64,000 nt of DNA from Sphingobium nicotianae. Its GTDB lineage: Bacteria > Pseudomonadota > Alphaproteobacteria > Sphingomonadales > Sphingomonadaceae. Each line of letters starts with the position of its first letter. Position 1 is the stretch's first letter. The stretch spans positions 272,116 to 336,115 of the forward strand of contig NZ_JAHGAW010000005.1 of the NCBI RefSeq assembly GCF_018603885.1, in the 5' to 3' direction. A program made the translations under genes and the position numbers. Positions 17,994 through 26,451 of this stretch are shown here, one piece after another. The notes below the pieces were generated by a model. That model was given only the letters and a program-made list of their open reading frames with translations. It was not told the DNA's origin and ran no database searches.

Positions 17994-18638
17994 TTGTCGA
18001 TCTGTCGGGAGTCACAGGGTCTGCACAGCTGTTCTGGGACAAACGCCCACTTTGGGCGTTTCCTGGCCGACCGTGCCGGCTATTGGGTTGGAATCAGGAC
18101 CGCGTCCCGCGCTCTTGGCAGCTCATCGTCCCTTGGAGGTCGCCATGGCGGCACGGCACGTTTGACGACGGGCGCTCGTACGCTTGTCCGCGAAATATGC
18201 GGCAACGACGCCAACGCCGTTTGCCTGATCGGCCCGGCGCCAACGCCGCGTCGTCATCATCGACGATCATCGCCCAAGTTGGCGCCGTGGCAGGAGCATC
18301 GCGCCAAAGAGACCATGAGAGCGCGCCTGAACTCGGAAATTGCCATGGTCGACGTCGCGCAAATCTGTAAGCTCTCATTGAGTCACTTCGTCCGTGCCTT
18401 CAGCAATACGGTGGGCATCGCGCCCTACCGATGGTTCTTATCCGCTCGGGTGGAACATGCAAAAGGCCTGTTGATCCGGAGTGCGCTGCCATTGGCTCAG
18501 ATTGCACTCGAGTGCGGTTTTTCAGATCAGAGCCATTTCACCAACACGTTCGTGCGCCATGTCGCCATGACGCCGGGACGGTGGCGCCGTACATACAAAG
18601 ATGGCGCAAACCGGCGCGACCTCTGGGATTGCGGGTAA
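17994..18638 (+). CDS. AraC-family regulator, DNA-binding part
   Basis: The C-terminal ~110 residues are a clear AraC/XylS double helix-turn-helix: ICKLSLSHFVRAFSNTVGIAPYRW and LPLAQIALECGFSDQSHFTNTFVRHVAMTPGRWRR, preceded by LAPWQEHRAKETM. The N-terminal ~100 residues match no sensor domain and may be non-coding sequence or a degenerate remnant. The only in-frame ATGs are 17994 and 18315. The gene may thus be a short AraC regulator or a decayed one. Confidence 0.65.
   Translation: MSICRESQGLHSCSGTNAHFGRFLADRAGYWVGIRTASRALGSSSSLGGRHGGTARLTTGARTLVREICGNDANAVCLIGPAPTPRRHHRRSSPKLAPWQEHRAKETMRARLNSEIAMVDVAQICKLSLSHFVRAFSNTVGIAPYRWFLSARVEHAKGLLIRSALPLAQIALECGFSDQSHFTNTFVRHVAMTPGRWRRTYKDGANRRDLWDCG
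18041..18061. repeat. 9-bp perfect hairpin with a nearby direct repeat
   Basis: AAACGCCCA (18041-18049) pairs with TGGGCGTTT (18053-18061). The right arm is repeated at 17979-17992 (TTTGGGCGTTCCTG). It sits upstream of or within the 5' part of the AraC-type gene and just after the sigma-factor gene. It could be a terminator of the latter or a regulator site. Confidence 0.4.
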
Positions 18639-18759
18639 CTCGGGGTGCTGGCCTCCCTCCCGCAGTGTGCCGAAGGCTCTACGGGCATTCCCTGACAGTC
18701 AGGCCGCCAGTGTAGGCCTACGACCATGCCAACTTCGGCGCTCTATCTGGAGGCTATAA

Positions 18760-19146
18760 ATGACTTACTATTTTGCCAAGACTCTCGCAGCCGGCTTTAA
18801 TGTCGCTGTGGCGCGCACCACCGACGCCTTGAAGCAGGAGGGTTTCGGCATCATCACAGAAATCGACGTGACAAAGACGTTCAAGGACAAGCTCGGCATC
18901 GACTTCCGCAAATACCGGATACTGGGCGCATGCAACCCGGCCCTGGCTCATGAAGCACTGTCGCTTGAGGACAAGGTCGGCACGATGCTTCCCTGTAACG
19001 TGGTCGTTCAGGAGACCGGCGACGGTAGATGCGAGGTCGCTGCGATCGATCCGGTTGCCTCGATGCAGGCCATCGACAATCCAGCACTGACGCAGGCTGC
19101 CGAGACGGTCAGCCAAAAACTCAGAGCCGTGATAGAGAGACTTTGA
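18760..19146 (+). CDS. DUF302 family protein
   Basis: 128 residues after a good Shine-Dalgarno (CTGGAGG, about 7 bases). DUF302 features: an alternating N-terminal strand (YYFAKTLAAGFNVAVARTTDALKQEGFGIITEIDV), the central RILGACNPALAHEAL and the CNVVVQE strand. The family is small and cytoplasmic and often lies beside redox or metal-stress genes; its biochemical function is not established. Confidence 0.88.
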   Translation: MTYYFAKTLAAGFNVAVARTTDALKQEGFGIITEIDVTKTFKDKLGIDFRKYRILGACNPALAHEALSLEDKVGTMLPCNVVVQETGDGRCEVAAIDPVASMQAIDNPALTQAAETVSQKLRAVIERL

Positions 19147-19171
19147 CTGCCCAAACGGCCGACTAGCTTGG

Positions 19172-19442
19172 CTAACACCAACGCGGGACTCGCTGGAAAC
19201 GGAAGCCGGCGATGACGGCACCCGCGAAGCCGAACAGCATTTCATGCCGATGCCAGATCAAGGGAGGGAAGGCGGAAGGACGCGTCAGGTCGCCACCTGC
19301 AGCCAAGAGCCAGAGCAACAAGGCGATGACGGCCCAGATGGGGCCGATAAAAAAAGGGCCTGAAGCCACCACGGAGGAAAGAGTGCGCCGCCCCCATCCG
19401 TGCTCGCCGAAGCGCGAGCGTGCGTTCACCTCGCGTCGTCAT
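19172..19442 (-). pseudogene. nnrS: nnrS remnant (N-terminal fragment, frameshifted)
   Basis: NnrS is a membrane haem/copper protein of the nitric oxide response. The start at 19442 has a Shine-Dalgarno (GGAAGG). The first frame gives FLRGGFRPFF; after a run of seven T on the coding strand (19349-19355) homology moves to the next frame (GPIWAVIALLLWLLAAGG...WHRHEMLFGFAGAVIAGF) and stops after VPRW. Removing one T would join the frames. The remaining ~300 residues of the family are missing. It lies directly downstream of the NO reductase gene, the usual place of nnrS. Confidence 0.8.
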
Positions 19443-19481
19443 GTGCCTTCCATGACGGCATGTCTCAAGTGAACTGCTCCA

Positions 19482-21797
19482 TCATGCACCTGCGAGCGGC
19501 AGGGTGGCCGGGGCAGGGGTGCCGTTGGCGTCGCCGCGTCGATCGCGCGTGAACAATGCGCGCACCATGAAGATTGCGAAGGCGACGACACCGGTCGCGA
19601 ACACTACATCGCCTGGGACGCGGGCCCAGACCAAAGCCTGCATCACCGGACCGTGGATGACCTCAGCGCTGCGGGCATAGGCATAGCCGTGCGTGTAGCT
19701 CTGGTAGGCTTGGTACAGTCCTTGCGGGAACAGCGAGAAGAACAGCATCATCGCAAGGCCGATGTTAAGACACCAGAACGACGACTTGAGCAGCTTGTCG
19801 CTCCAGCGCGCTGGGTCCGAAAGACCGCGCATGCAGAACAGCGTGAGCCCGAGCCCGAGCATCCCGTACACACCGAAAAGCGCGGCATGGGCGTGCGTAG
19901 CGGTCGTGTTGAGCCCCTGCATGTAGTAGAGCGCCAACGGCGGATTGATGAAAAAGCCGAACATTCCCGCGCCGACCATGTTCCACACCAGCACGCTCGC
20001 AAAAAAGGCGAACGGCCAGCGGTAGGCTGTCTGCCAGTCATGCTGATGCTCGACCTTGGCGCGATTATATGCCTCGAACCCGACCACCACGAGCGGCACC
20101 ACCTCGAGCGCGGAGAAGATTGCGCCGAGCGCGATCACCACGGTCGGAGTACCGCTGAAATAGAGGTGGTGGAAGGTGCCGAGCACGCCGCCGAACAGGA
20201 AGATGACCGTCGCGAACAGCACGGAGGTTGCCGCCACCGACACCCGCACCAGACCCATCTTAACGAAAAGCGCCGAGACGATCGCTGTCGCGAATACCTC
20301 AAAAATGCCCTCGACCCACAGGTGGACGACCCACCAGCGCCAATATTCCATTATCGAGATGTGCGTATGCTCGCCGTAAAGCAGCCCCGTTCCGAACAGC
20401 AGTCCGATAGAGACCGTTGCGATAACGACGAGGAAGACGAGCGACCTGCCGCCCTTCTCTTTGAGTGCAGGCCAGAGTCCGCGCAGCACCAGCAGCGTCC
20501 AGAGCAACAGCCCAACGAACAGATATATCTGCCAGAAACGGCCGAGGTCGAGATATTCATAGCCCTGATGGCCGAACCAGAAATTGACCGCGCCGGTGCC
20601 CATCCGGCGATCGATCGCCGCCCACTCGCCGGCGAACGAACCGATAACGATCATGAGCAGGCTGACGAACAGGAAGTTGACGCCCAGCCGCTGGAACCTG
20701 GGCTCGCGCCCGCCGAGCAGCGGTGCGACATATAGCCCGGTCGCCAGCCATGCTGTGGCGATCCACAGCACCGCCAGCTGCGTGTGCCAGGTGCGCGTGA
20801 GCGCATAGGGGAAATATTCCGTCATCGGCAGGCCGTAAAGACCCTGGCCCTCGACCGCGTAATGCGCGGTGACAATCCCTAGCAGCACCTGCGCGAGCAG
20901 CATTGCAGTGACAACGAAGAAATATTTCGCGGTCGCGCGCATCGACGGCGTAACCGTAACCGCGCGCAGCAGGTCGGTCTGAGCAAAGCCTTCGATCGGT
21001 TCGATGTCGCCGCGCCAGACGTCGAATTCACGCGCATAATACCACACCAAAGTGCCGACCGCGCCGAGCAGCACGAAAATCGAGAGGAAAGTCCAGAGGA
21101 AGATCGCTCCTGTGGGCACATTGCCCACCAGCGGCTCGTGCGGCCAGTTGCTGGTGTAGCTGATCTTCTCGCCCGGCCGTTCCGCTGCAGTCGCCCACGC
21201 AGTCCAGAAGATGAAGCCGCCCAGCGCATGCGCCTCATCCCTGGTCAGGACCGCGTGCTGCGGCATGGCATAGAGTTCGCGCAGATGCTGGTCGGCTGGT
21301 GTGCGATTGGTGAAGAGATCCTCGTAATGCGCAGCTGTCGCCACAATGGCGGCAGCACGCTGATCGCTCACGGTGATTAACGCGGTCTTCGGATCATAGC
21401 TGTTGGTGCGCATCTCGTGCTTGAGGATAGCGCCGATGCGCGCCTGATCGGGTTCGGGCAATGCGTTGAACTCGGTAGCGGCGATGCTGTCCCGCAGCGC
21501 GATCGCCTCGCGGTGTAGCCAGTCAGCGCTCCAGTCGGGCGCGACATACCCGCCATGACCCCAGATTGAGCCTTGCTGCATTCCCCCGGTCGATTGCCAC
21601 ACGCTCTGCCCGCGCTGGATTTCCTCGCCGGTGTAAAGAATGTGACCGGAAGCGGATCGCACCGCGCCCGGCATCGGCGGCTTCGAATGATAGATTTGCG
21701 CCCCGAAGAAGAGCAGCGCGCCGAACATCACCACCATGCCAACGCAGAGGATGATCCACAGACGGCGAATCGAGAATTGGGAAGTATAGTCGGCCAC
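19482..21797 (-). CDS. norB: Quinol-dependent nitric oxide reductase (qNor)
   Basis: 771 residues from the GTG at 21797, preceded by GCAGGAGA; an upstream ATG at 21830 lacks such a site. The single-chain qNor layout is visible: an N-terminal membrane helix, a long periplasmic region (about 40-240) and then a 12-helix NorB core. Metal ligands are expected in WHTQLAVLW, VVHLWVEGIFEVF, FHHLYFSG and ATHAHAALFG. The enzyme reduces NO to N2O with quinol electrons in the inner membrane. No nitrite reductase is nearby, suggesting NO detoxification more than full denitrification. Confidence 0.95.
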   Translation of the reverse strand: MADYTSQFSIRRLWIILCVGMVVMFGALLFFGAQIYHSKPPMPGAVRSASGHILYTGEEIQRGQSVWQSTGGMQQGSIWGHGGYVAPDWSADWLHREAIALRDSIAATEFNALPEPDQARIGAILKHEMRTNSYDPKTALITVSDQRAAAIVATAAHYEDLFTNRTPADQHLRELYAMPQHAVLTRDEAHALGGFIFWTAWATAAERPGEKISYTSNWPHEPLVGNVPTGAIFLWTFLSIFVLLGAVGTLVWYYAREFDVWRGDIEPIEGFAQTDLLRAVTVTPSMRATAKYFFVVTAMLLAQVLLGIVTAHYAVEGQGLYGLPMTEYFPYALTRTWHTQLAVLWIATAWLATGLYVAPLLGGREPRFQRLGVNFLFVSLLMIVIGSFAGEWAAIDRRMGTGAVNFWFGHQGYEYLDLGRFWQIYLFVGLLLWTLLVLRGLWPALKEKGGRSLVFLVVIATVSIGLLFGTGLLYGEHTHISIMEYWRWWVVHLWVEGIFEVFATAIVSALFVKMGLVRVSVAATSVLFATVIFLFGGVLGTFHHLYFSGTPTVVIALGAIFSALEVVPLVVVGFEAYNRAKVEHQHDWQTAYRWPFAFFASVLVWNMVGAGMFGFFINPPLALYYMQGLNTTATHAHAALFGVYGMLGLGLTLFCMRGLSDPARWSDKLLKSSFWCLNIGLAMMLFFSLFPQGLYQAYQSYTHGYAYARSAEVIHGPVMQALVWARVPGDVVFATGVVAFAIFMVRALFTRDRRGDANGTPAPATLPLAGA

Positions 21798-22155
21798 GGC
21801 GCTCTCCTGCTCTCTAAGATAGTGTCGCACGGCACACCAACAGATGCGTATCGCAGTCGCGCGTCTTTCCGATGACGCTGCACATCGCCAGCTTCACAGA
21901 GCTCCGCTTTCCTTCCTTTGGGTTACCGTAGGGCAATGGCAGTCAGTCAGGCAGCGTTATTATTGTTCGTTCCGCGAATATCGCGAACTGGTATTGCCGT
22001 CGAAATAGCCGTTTTATCTTCGATTTTACACAGCGATCAGAACTCCTCGCTCAAACACGGCGAATCCGAGCCTGAACGAATGGCCAGTACCATGATGTCG
22101 GGCTCGGCTCGCGAACGACCGAATTGAAGCAGACGACCGACCCGAAATTTGCTGT
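21798..22155. other. Intergenic region upstream of norB
   Basis: About 360 bases between norB and the marR-like gene, with no convincing coding sequence. It contains a 13-bp palindrome (CGCGA-ATA-TCGCG, 21973-21985) about 180 bases upstream of the norB start. No NsrR-like ATGCAT pair was seen here. Confidence 0.5.
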
Positions 22156-22566
22156 CTATTCTCCCGCGCGATCCAGCAATGCTGTCAGTAGAGGACGCAG
22201 GCGCCTTAACTCTTCGCGATGCGTTGCTGATAGGTCAGCAAGGATCATCTCCGCCTTCGCCGTCAGTTCAAGAAGCGATTGTCGCCGGTCGTCGACCGAA
22301 GAACGACGCATAAGAAGCCCTAGCGCCTCAAGCCGGTGGATGAGGCCGCTGGCGCTGTGCGGCTTGAGAATGAGCCGCTCGGCCACATAGCCAATCGTCG
22401 CCGCGCCGGGTCGAGCGGCGCGGATTGCGAGCAATGCCTGATGTTGCTGAGCCGTCAGGCCCGCTGCAGCGGCCCTGCTCTCGCTGAATGCCATAAACAG
22501 TCGCAAGGTGTGACGAAAGTCCGCGAGGATTGCGTAGTCGGCATCAGTAACAGGCATCTGGTTCAT
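22156..22566 (-). CDS. MarR-family transcriptional regulator
   Basis: 136 residues; the ATG at 22566 follows TAGGAGC. The winged helix is visible: LTAQQHQALLAIRA, TIGYVAERLILKPHSASGLIHRLEALGLLMRRSSVDDRRQSLLELTAKA, with the DDRR wing typical of MarR. It is divergent to the ClC channel gene, and a near-perfect palindrome lies between them, so autoregulation and control of the channel are likely. Confidence 0.9.
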   Translation of the reverse strand: MNQMPVTDADYAILADFRHTLRLFMAFSESRAAAAGLTAQQHQALLAIRAARPGAATIGYVAERLILKPHSASGLIHRLEALGLLMRRSSVDDRRQSLLELTAKAEMILADLSATHREELRRLRPLLTALLDRAGE

Positions 22567-22590
22567 GATTGCTCCTAATCCCGTTGATAA

Positions 22591-22607
22591 ATATCACATT
22601 GCGATAT
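22591..22607. promoter_or_regulatory. Palindromic operator candidate for the MarR regulator
   Basis: A 17-bp palindrome, ATATCACATTGCGATAT, with seven of eight base pairs matching. It lies between the divergent marR-like and ClC genes, about 25 bases upstream of the marR start and 31 bases upstream of the ClC start. Size and AT-rich ends fit MarR-family operators. Confidence 0.55.
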
Positions 22608-22637
22608 AATCCGCCGCGGATTCATCGGAAAGGCATC

Positions 22638-24386
22638 ATGACCGCAATTGCATCCCAGCCTCATGCTCACGAACTCGCTGATCATAGCGCCGATCGGCGC
22701 ATGCTGTTTCTGATCGCAGCCTCTTTGTTCGTTGGCACGGGCGGCGCTTTCGGGGCCTGGGCATTGCTCAAGCTCATCGCGATAGCGACCAATATCTTCT
22801 GGTTCGGCAGATTCTCCGCCAGCCCGGCACTCATCACTGACAGTTCGATCGGATTCGGTGTCGCCATCATTCCGGTGATCGGCAGCCTGATCATTGGCCT
22901 GATGGCTCGCTTCGGATCGGACAAGATTCGTGGCCATGGAATACCAGAGGCGATCGAGGCCATTCTGTATGGTGAAAGCCGCCTGTCCCCCAAAGTTGCG
23001 TTCCTCAAACCCCTCTCATCTGCCATCTCGATCGGCAGTGGAGGCCCGTTCGGTGCTGAGGGGCCGATCATTATGACCGGCGGAGCGATCGGATCGCTCT
23101 TCGCCCAGTGCTTCCATCTAAGCGCTGCGGAGCGCAAGACGCTGCTCGTCGCAGGCGCAGCTGCCGGTATGACGGCGATTTTCGGGACGCCCGTCGCTGC
23201 AATTCTGCTCGCGGTGGAAGTGTTGCTGTTCGAGTGGAAACCGCGCAGCTTCGTACCGGTGGTCGTCGCCGCGCTCGTGTCTCTGGCCTGGCGCCCCCTG
23301 CTCGTCGGAAGCGGGCCATTGTTTCCCTTTCACGGCGTGCCGGTCACCGGTTGGTTGGTCATGGTGGGCGCGGCTGGCATCGGGCTGCTCGTCGGTCTCG
23401 AAGCCGTTCTGCTGTCGACGTTACTCTACCGCATCGAGGATCAATTTCACCGGTTGCCGATCCACTGGATGTGGTGGCCAGCGCTAGGCGCCATCGTCGT
23501 CGGTGTCGGCGGGCTCATCGACGCACATGTGCTCGGGGCGGGCTATCAGAGTATCCAGGATCTGCTCAATGGATCGCTCGCGACCCGGGTTGTCTTCGCT
23601 CTGTTTGTCGTCAAAGCAGTTGTCTGGCTGGTCGCTCTGGGTTCCGGCACATCAGGCGGTGTTCTGGCGCCGTTGCTGATCTTGGGCGGCGCCTGCGCTT
23701 CCTTAGTGGGCCTGGCGGTCGGCGCCAATCCCGGCTTCTGCGCCATGCTGGGCATGGCTGGCATCTTGAGTGGAGCCATGCGGGCGCCTTTGACTGGCGC
23801 AGTGTTCGCGGCTGAATTGACGGGTCATTTCGACAGCCTGCCCGCCGCATTCGCCGCCTCTGTATGCGCCTATGCGGTCAGCGTGCTTATCATGCGCCGC
23901 TCGATCCTGACCGAAAAGATCTCGCGACGCGGCCGGCATATCCTCCAGGAATATAGCGTCGATCCGTTCGATTTCCTGCAGGCCGGGCAGATCATGACTG
24001 CCAAACCGGAGATGTTGTCAGGATCGACGACCATTGGCGAGACAATCGCCTTCTTCGGAAGCACCGCCAAGCACCGCAGCTATCCGGTGACCAATGACGA
24101 CGGGCGGTTGCTCGGATTGGTATCAAGATCAGACGTGCTGCGCTGGCAAGTTGAGAACGCACCGCGAGACTCCGCCTTGTCGGACGTCGTTTCCGATGCC
24201 TCACAGCCTTTTGCCGCGCCACAAGCTCCGGTTGGCGTGGTAGCCGATCTCATGGTCGAGACGGGCGTCGGGCGCATTCCGATCGTCGACCCGAGCACCA
24301 GCCGAGTGATCGGTATTCTGTCACGTCACGATCTATTGAAGGCGCGACGTATCGGCGTCGAGGCGGAGCGCGCGCGCAGCCGCTGA
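22638..24386 (+). CDS. ClC-type chloride channel/antiporter with CBS domains
   Basis: 582 residues from the ATG at 22638 (GGAAAGG upstream). Signature loops: GHGIPEAIE, GSGGPFGAEGPI with the gating Glu, and SGTSGGVLAPLLILGG. About ten to twelve membrane helices span residues 20-430. Two CBS domains follow (QIMTAKPEML and DLMVETGVGRIPIVD). The protein moves chloride or a related anion across the inner membrane, possibly in exchange for protons; CBS domains usually sense adenine nucleotides. Confidence 0.93.
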   Translation: MTAIASQPHAHELADHSADRRMLFLIAASLFVGTGGAFGAWALLKLIAIATNIFWFGRFSASPALITDSSIGFGVAIIPVIGSLIIGLMARFGSDKIRGHGIPEAIEAILYGESRLSPKVAFLKPLSSAISIGSGGPFGAEGPIIMTGGAIGSLFAQCFHLSAAERKTLLVAGAAAGMTAIFGTPVAAILLAVEVLLFEWKPRSFVPVVVAALVSLAWRPLLVGSGPLFPFHGVPVTGWLVMVGAAGIGLLVGLEAVLLSTLLYRIEDQFHRLPIHWMWWPALGAIVVGVGGLIDAHVLGAGYQSIQDLLNGSLATRVVFALFVVKAVVWLVALGSGTSGGVLAPLLILGGACASLVGLAVGANPGFCAMLGMAGILSGAMRAPLTGAVFAAELTGHFDSLPAAFAASVCAYAVSVLIMRRSILTEKISRRGRHILQEYSVDPFDFLQAGQIMTAKPEMLSGSTTIGETIAFFGSTAKHRSYPVTNDDGRLLGLVSRSDVLRWQVENAPRDSALSDVVSDASQPFAAPQAPVGVVADLMVETGVGRIPIVDPSTSRVIGILSRHDLLKARRIGVEAERARSR

Positions 24387-24789
24387 AGTCGCCTTGGCGA
24401 GTGGCGCTTGGCACTGAACGAGTGTCCGCTATGGGAATGCGCTCTTCGGCGTTGGACGTCCGAGACGATGGAGCGAGGGGCGATAAACCTCGGCCCGGGG
24501 ACGTCACGTTCATTGATTCAGTTTTCTGCGGGGCGCGATCAGCTGGGTCATCGAGGCAGAAGGGATGAACGGGCGGAGGCTCCCGGCCATCAGAACCTTT
24601 GCGCGAAATGACCGTGCCCGGTGCGCGGGCTAGACTCGATCGCGCAGACGACCCGCATCGTCAACGCCTCGCTGCCTGTGCTTCCGAATAACGAGGTTGT
24701 TGGAAGGGCGCTAAAAATTCTTGCGGCCGATCGATGCTCGCGTGTCGCGCAAGTGGCCGATAGCAGTTGTATCTTTTGTAATGTTCTTA
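24387..24789. other. Intergenic region without a recognisable gene
   Basis: About 400 bases between the ClC gene and the operator of the haemoglobin gene. Short open frames lack ribosome-binding sites and family resemblance. An AT-rich stretch at 24770-24800 probably holds the promoter of the next gene. Confidence 0.5.
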
Positions 24790-24812
24790 TACATGCAATT
24801 TAAATGCATATT
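24790..24812. promoter_or_regulatory. NsrR-type operator upstream of truncated haemoglobin
   Basis: Half-sites ATGCAA (24793-24798) and ATGCAT (24804-24809), starting 11 bases apart and separated by TTTAA, followed by ATT. This matches the published enterobacterial NsrR pattern of two ATGCAT halves around TTnAA. It lies about 17 bases before the haemoglobin start codon, overlapping the leader, a position suited to repression. Confidence 0.6.
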
Positions 24813-24826
24813 TGAAGGAGGAGGCC

Positions 24827-25201
24827 ATGCATGATCAAGTCGATCGCGTGGACGAGCGGAGCCTGCGCGAACTGGTCGAGCGGTTTTATGCTCGCGTACG
24901 GGAAGACGAGCAGCTTGGACCGATCTTCAACGATGCCATCCAGGATTGGCCGGAGCATCTGGACAAGCTAACAGCCTTTTGGTCCTCGGTGATGCTCACA
25001 AGCGGCCGATACAAGGGTAATCCCTTGGCAGCGCATATTAAGCATCGCGACCGGATTACGCCCGAACTTTTCGACCGCTGGCTCGCGCTCTGGCAACTGA
25101 CGACCAGCGAAGTAATGGACCAGGACGCCGCCCGCATCATTCAGTTTAAGGCTTCCCGTATCGCCGAGAGCTTGCAGCTCGGCATGTTCTTCCGGCTCTG
25201 A
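24827..25201 (+). CDS. Group III truncated haemoglobin
   Basis: 124 residues; the ATG at 24827 follows GGAGGAGG. The two-on-two globin pattern of group III is visible: LVERFYARVREDEQLGPIFN, HLDKLTAFWSSVMLTSGRYKGNP, then HIKHRDRITPELFDRWLALW with the proximal His probably H73. Such proteins bind O2 and NO and help detoxify NO or peroxide. A NsrR-type palindrome precedes the gene, and a DUF1971 gene follows by 24 bases, likely one operon. Confidence 0.92.
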   Translation: MHDQVDRVDERSLRELVERFYARVREDEQLGPIFNDAIQDWPEHLDKLTAFWSSVMLTSGRYKGNPLAAHIKHRDRITPELFDRWLALWQLTTSEVMDQDAARIIQFKASRIAESLQLGMFFRL

Positions 25202-25225
25202 CGCCGCTCGCCTAGGAGACGTCAA

Positions 25226-25498
25226 TTGGCCATTGAACCCTATCGATCGACACCGGTCTTTGATCAGGACAGTCTGCCCTCGGCCCTTCGGCAACGCCAC
25301 AACACGAAGGAGGGCGTGTGGGGACTTGTCCGGATCATCGAAGGCAGTCTGCGGCTCGTCTATCTCGATCCACAATCAGAGATCGTCCTCGATTCCGTGA
25401 CACCGGGGCTGTTGCTACCGGGGCAACCACATTTTGTGGAGCCCTTGGGACCAATGAAGATGCGAGTGGAATTCTACCATGGTCCGCCGGAGATCTGA
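25226..25498 (+). CDS. DUF1971 cupin-like protein
   Basis: 90 residues from TTG at 25226 with GGAG seven bases upstream. The family pattern is visible: F.QDSLPSALRQRHNTKEGVWGLVRIIEGSLRLVYLD and VTPGLLLPGQPHFVEPLGPMKMRVEFYH. DUF1971 resembles the small domain fused to some TehB proteins and often accompanies nitrite or NO genes. It is a small cupin-like fold, perhaps ligand binding; the exact role is unknown. It probably shares an mRNA with the haemoglobin gene. Confidence 0.8.
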   Translation: MAIEPYRSTPVFDQDSLPSALRQRHNTKEGVWGLVRIIEGSLRLVYLDPQSEIVLDSVTPGLLLPGQPHFVEPLGPMKMRVEFYHGPPEI

Positions 25499-25549
25499 CA
25501 TGGTCGATTGCTGGAAATTCGTGATTCAAGGCGTTTGAGAGGTCTGGTC

Positions 25550-26014
25550 ATGGACGATTTTATCGTTGCGCGCGCGATACATGTTCTGGCTGTCCTCATG
25601 TGGATCGGCGGTCTTGCTTTCGTCACGACCGTGGTCACACCCTACGTCCGGCACGGCCGGTTACCTGCGCGGCGCCTAGCTGCATTTCAAGAATTCGAGA
25701 GGCGCTTCGCGCCGCAGGCTCGCATCTGGGTCCTGCTTGCCGGCGCCAGTGGCTTCTGGATGGTTCACCGCGCCTCGCTATGGAGTCGCTTCGCGGATCC
25801 GCACTTCTGGTGGATGCACGCCATGGTCGCACTATGGGCGATCTTCATCATGATGCTGTTCGTGATCGAACCTTTGTTTCTCCATCGTCACATGGAAGAG
25901 TCGACCAATCCCATCGCTGACTTTGACCGATTGGAACGGATGCATCGCATCCTTCTCCTCCTGGCGGTGATCACGCTCCTGGGCGCCGTTGCTGGAAGTC
26001 ACGGTTTGATCTGA
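25550..26014 (+). CDS. Four-helix membrane protein (CopD-like type)
   Basis: 154 residues from the ATG at 25550. Four membrane segments are visible (about 5-25, 52-70, 83-103 and 128-148). The first, ARAIHVLAVLMWIGGLAF, has the His-x-x-x-x-x-x-W-x-G-G pattern common to CopD and related membrane proteins that may bind haem or copper. It follows the haemoglobin/DUF1971 pair on the same strand, suggesting a linked role in NO or oxygen handling; this is inference. Confidence 0.7.
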   Translation: MDDFIVARAIHVLAVLMWIGGLAFVTTVVTPYVRHGRLPARRLAAFQEFERRFAPQARIWVLLAGASGFWMVHRASLWSRFADPHFWWMHAMVALWAIFIMMLFVIEPLFLHRHMEESTNPIADFDRLERMHRILLLLAVITLLGAVAGSHGLI

Positions 26015-26047
26015 CGGACCTGACGTCCGGTCAGGCTGTTCACCATG

Positions 26048-26338
26048 GCTTCCGGTTCTCAACGGCCGGTTGAAAACTTTGGCGATGATCAGATGGCGCT
26101 GGTGGTCATCATCGTCCGGCCGGAGGACGGACTAACCTTCGCGGCGGCCGATGAGACCAGCGCCGACAGGCATCAGGGTCGAGAAGTGACCGGCTGCTAT
26201 GTCCTCTTCGCGAGGATAGACAAGCTGGATCTCGCTCTGCGGGCCGTTCGTCTCATCGATGAAGTCGACGTTGGCGTGCATCGTCAGAACGTCAGGCGAG
26301 GGAGGTGCCGAGACCAAGGCGCCTGAGGTGTCTTCCAT
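26048..26338 (-). pseudogene. Rnk/GreA-C-like gene fragment with in-frame amber codon
   Basis: The frame from 26338 gives MHANVDFIDETNG...IQLVYPREEDIAAGHFSTLMPVGAGLIGRREG and then TAG (26132-26134). Downstream in the same frame homology continues (SVLRPDDDDHQRHLIIAKVF). The paralogue at 44966 has Gln at the stop position (REGQSILWPD), so a CAG to TAG change explains the break. About 50 N-terminal residues of the family are also missing. The end at 26048 is an estimate. The protein is probably non-functional unless the amber is read through. Confidence 0.7.
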
Positions 26339-26451
26339 GGGTCAAACCTGTCTCAACGTCGGAACAAGTCAATTTTCTGGCCGGCCCGCTGTGGGGTGTG
26401 TGGCAAGCGAGCCCGCTGCCGACGTTCGGTCCTTTTCCGAGCCTGGACCCG

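Noticed and set aside
19653..20735. 360-codon plus-strand frame rich in Arg, His and Glu
   Set aside because: Antisense shadow of the NO reductase gene.
24560..24576. A 17-base sequence repeated at 63694-63710 (AAGGGATGAACGGGCGG)
   Set aside because: Considered as a direct repeat bounding a mobile unit, but no inverted ends or recombinase relate to it and a chance match of this length is possible in 64 kb of GC-rich DNA.
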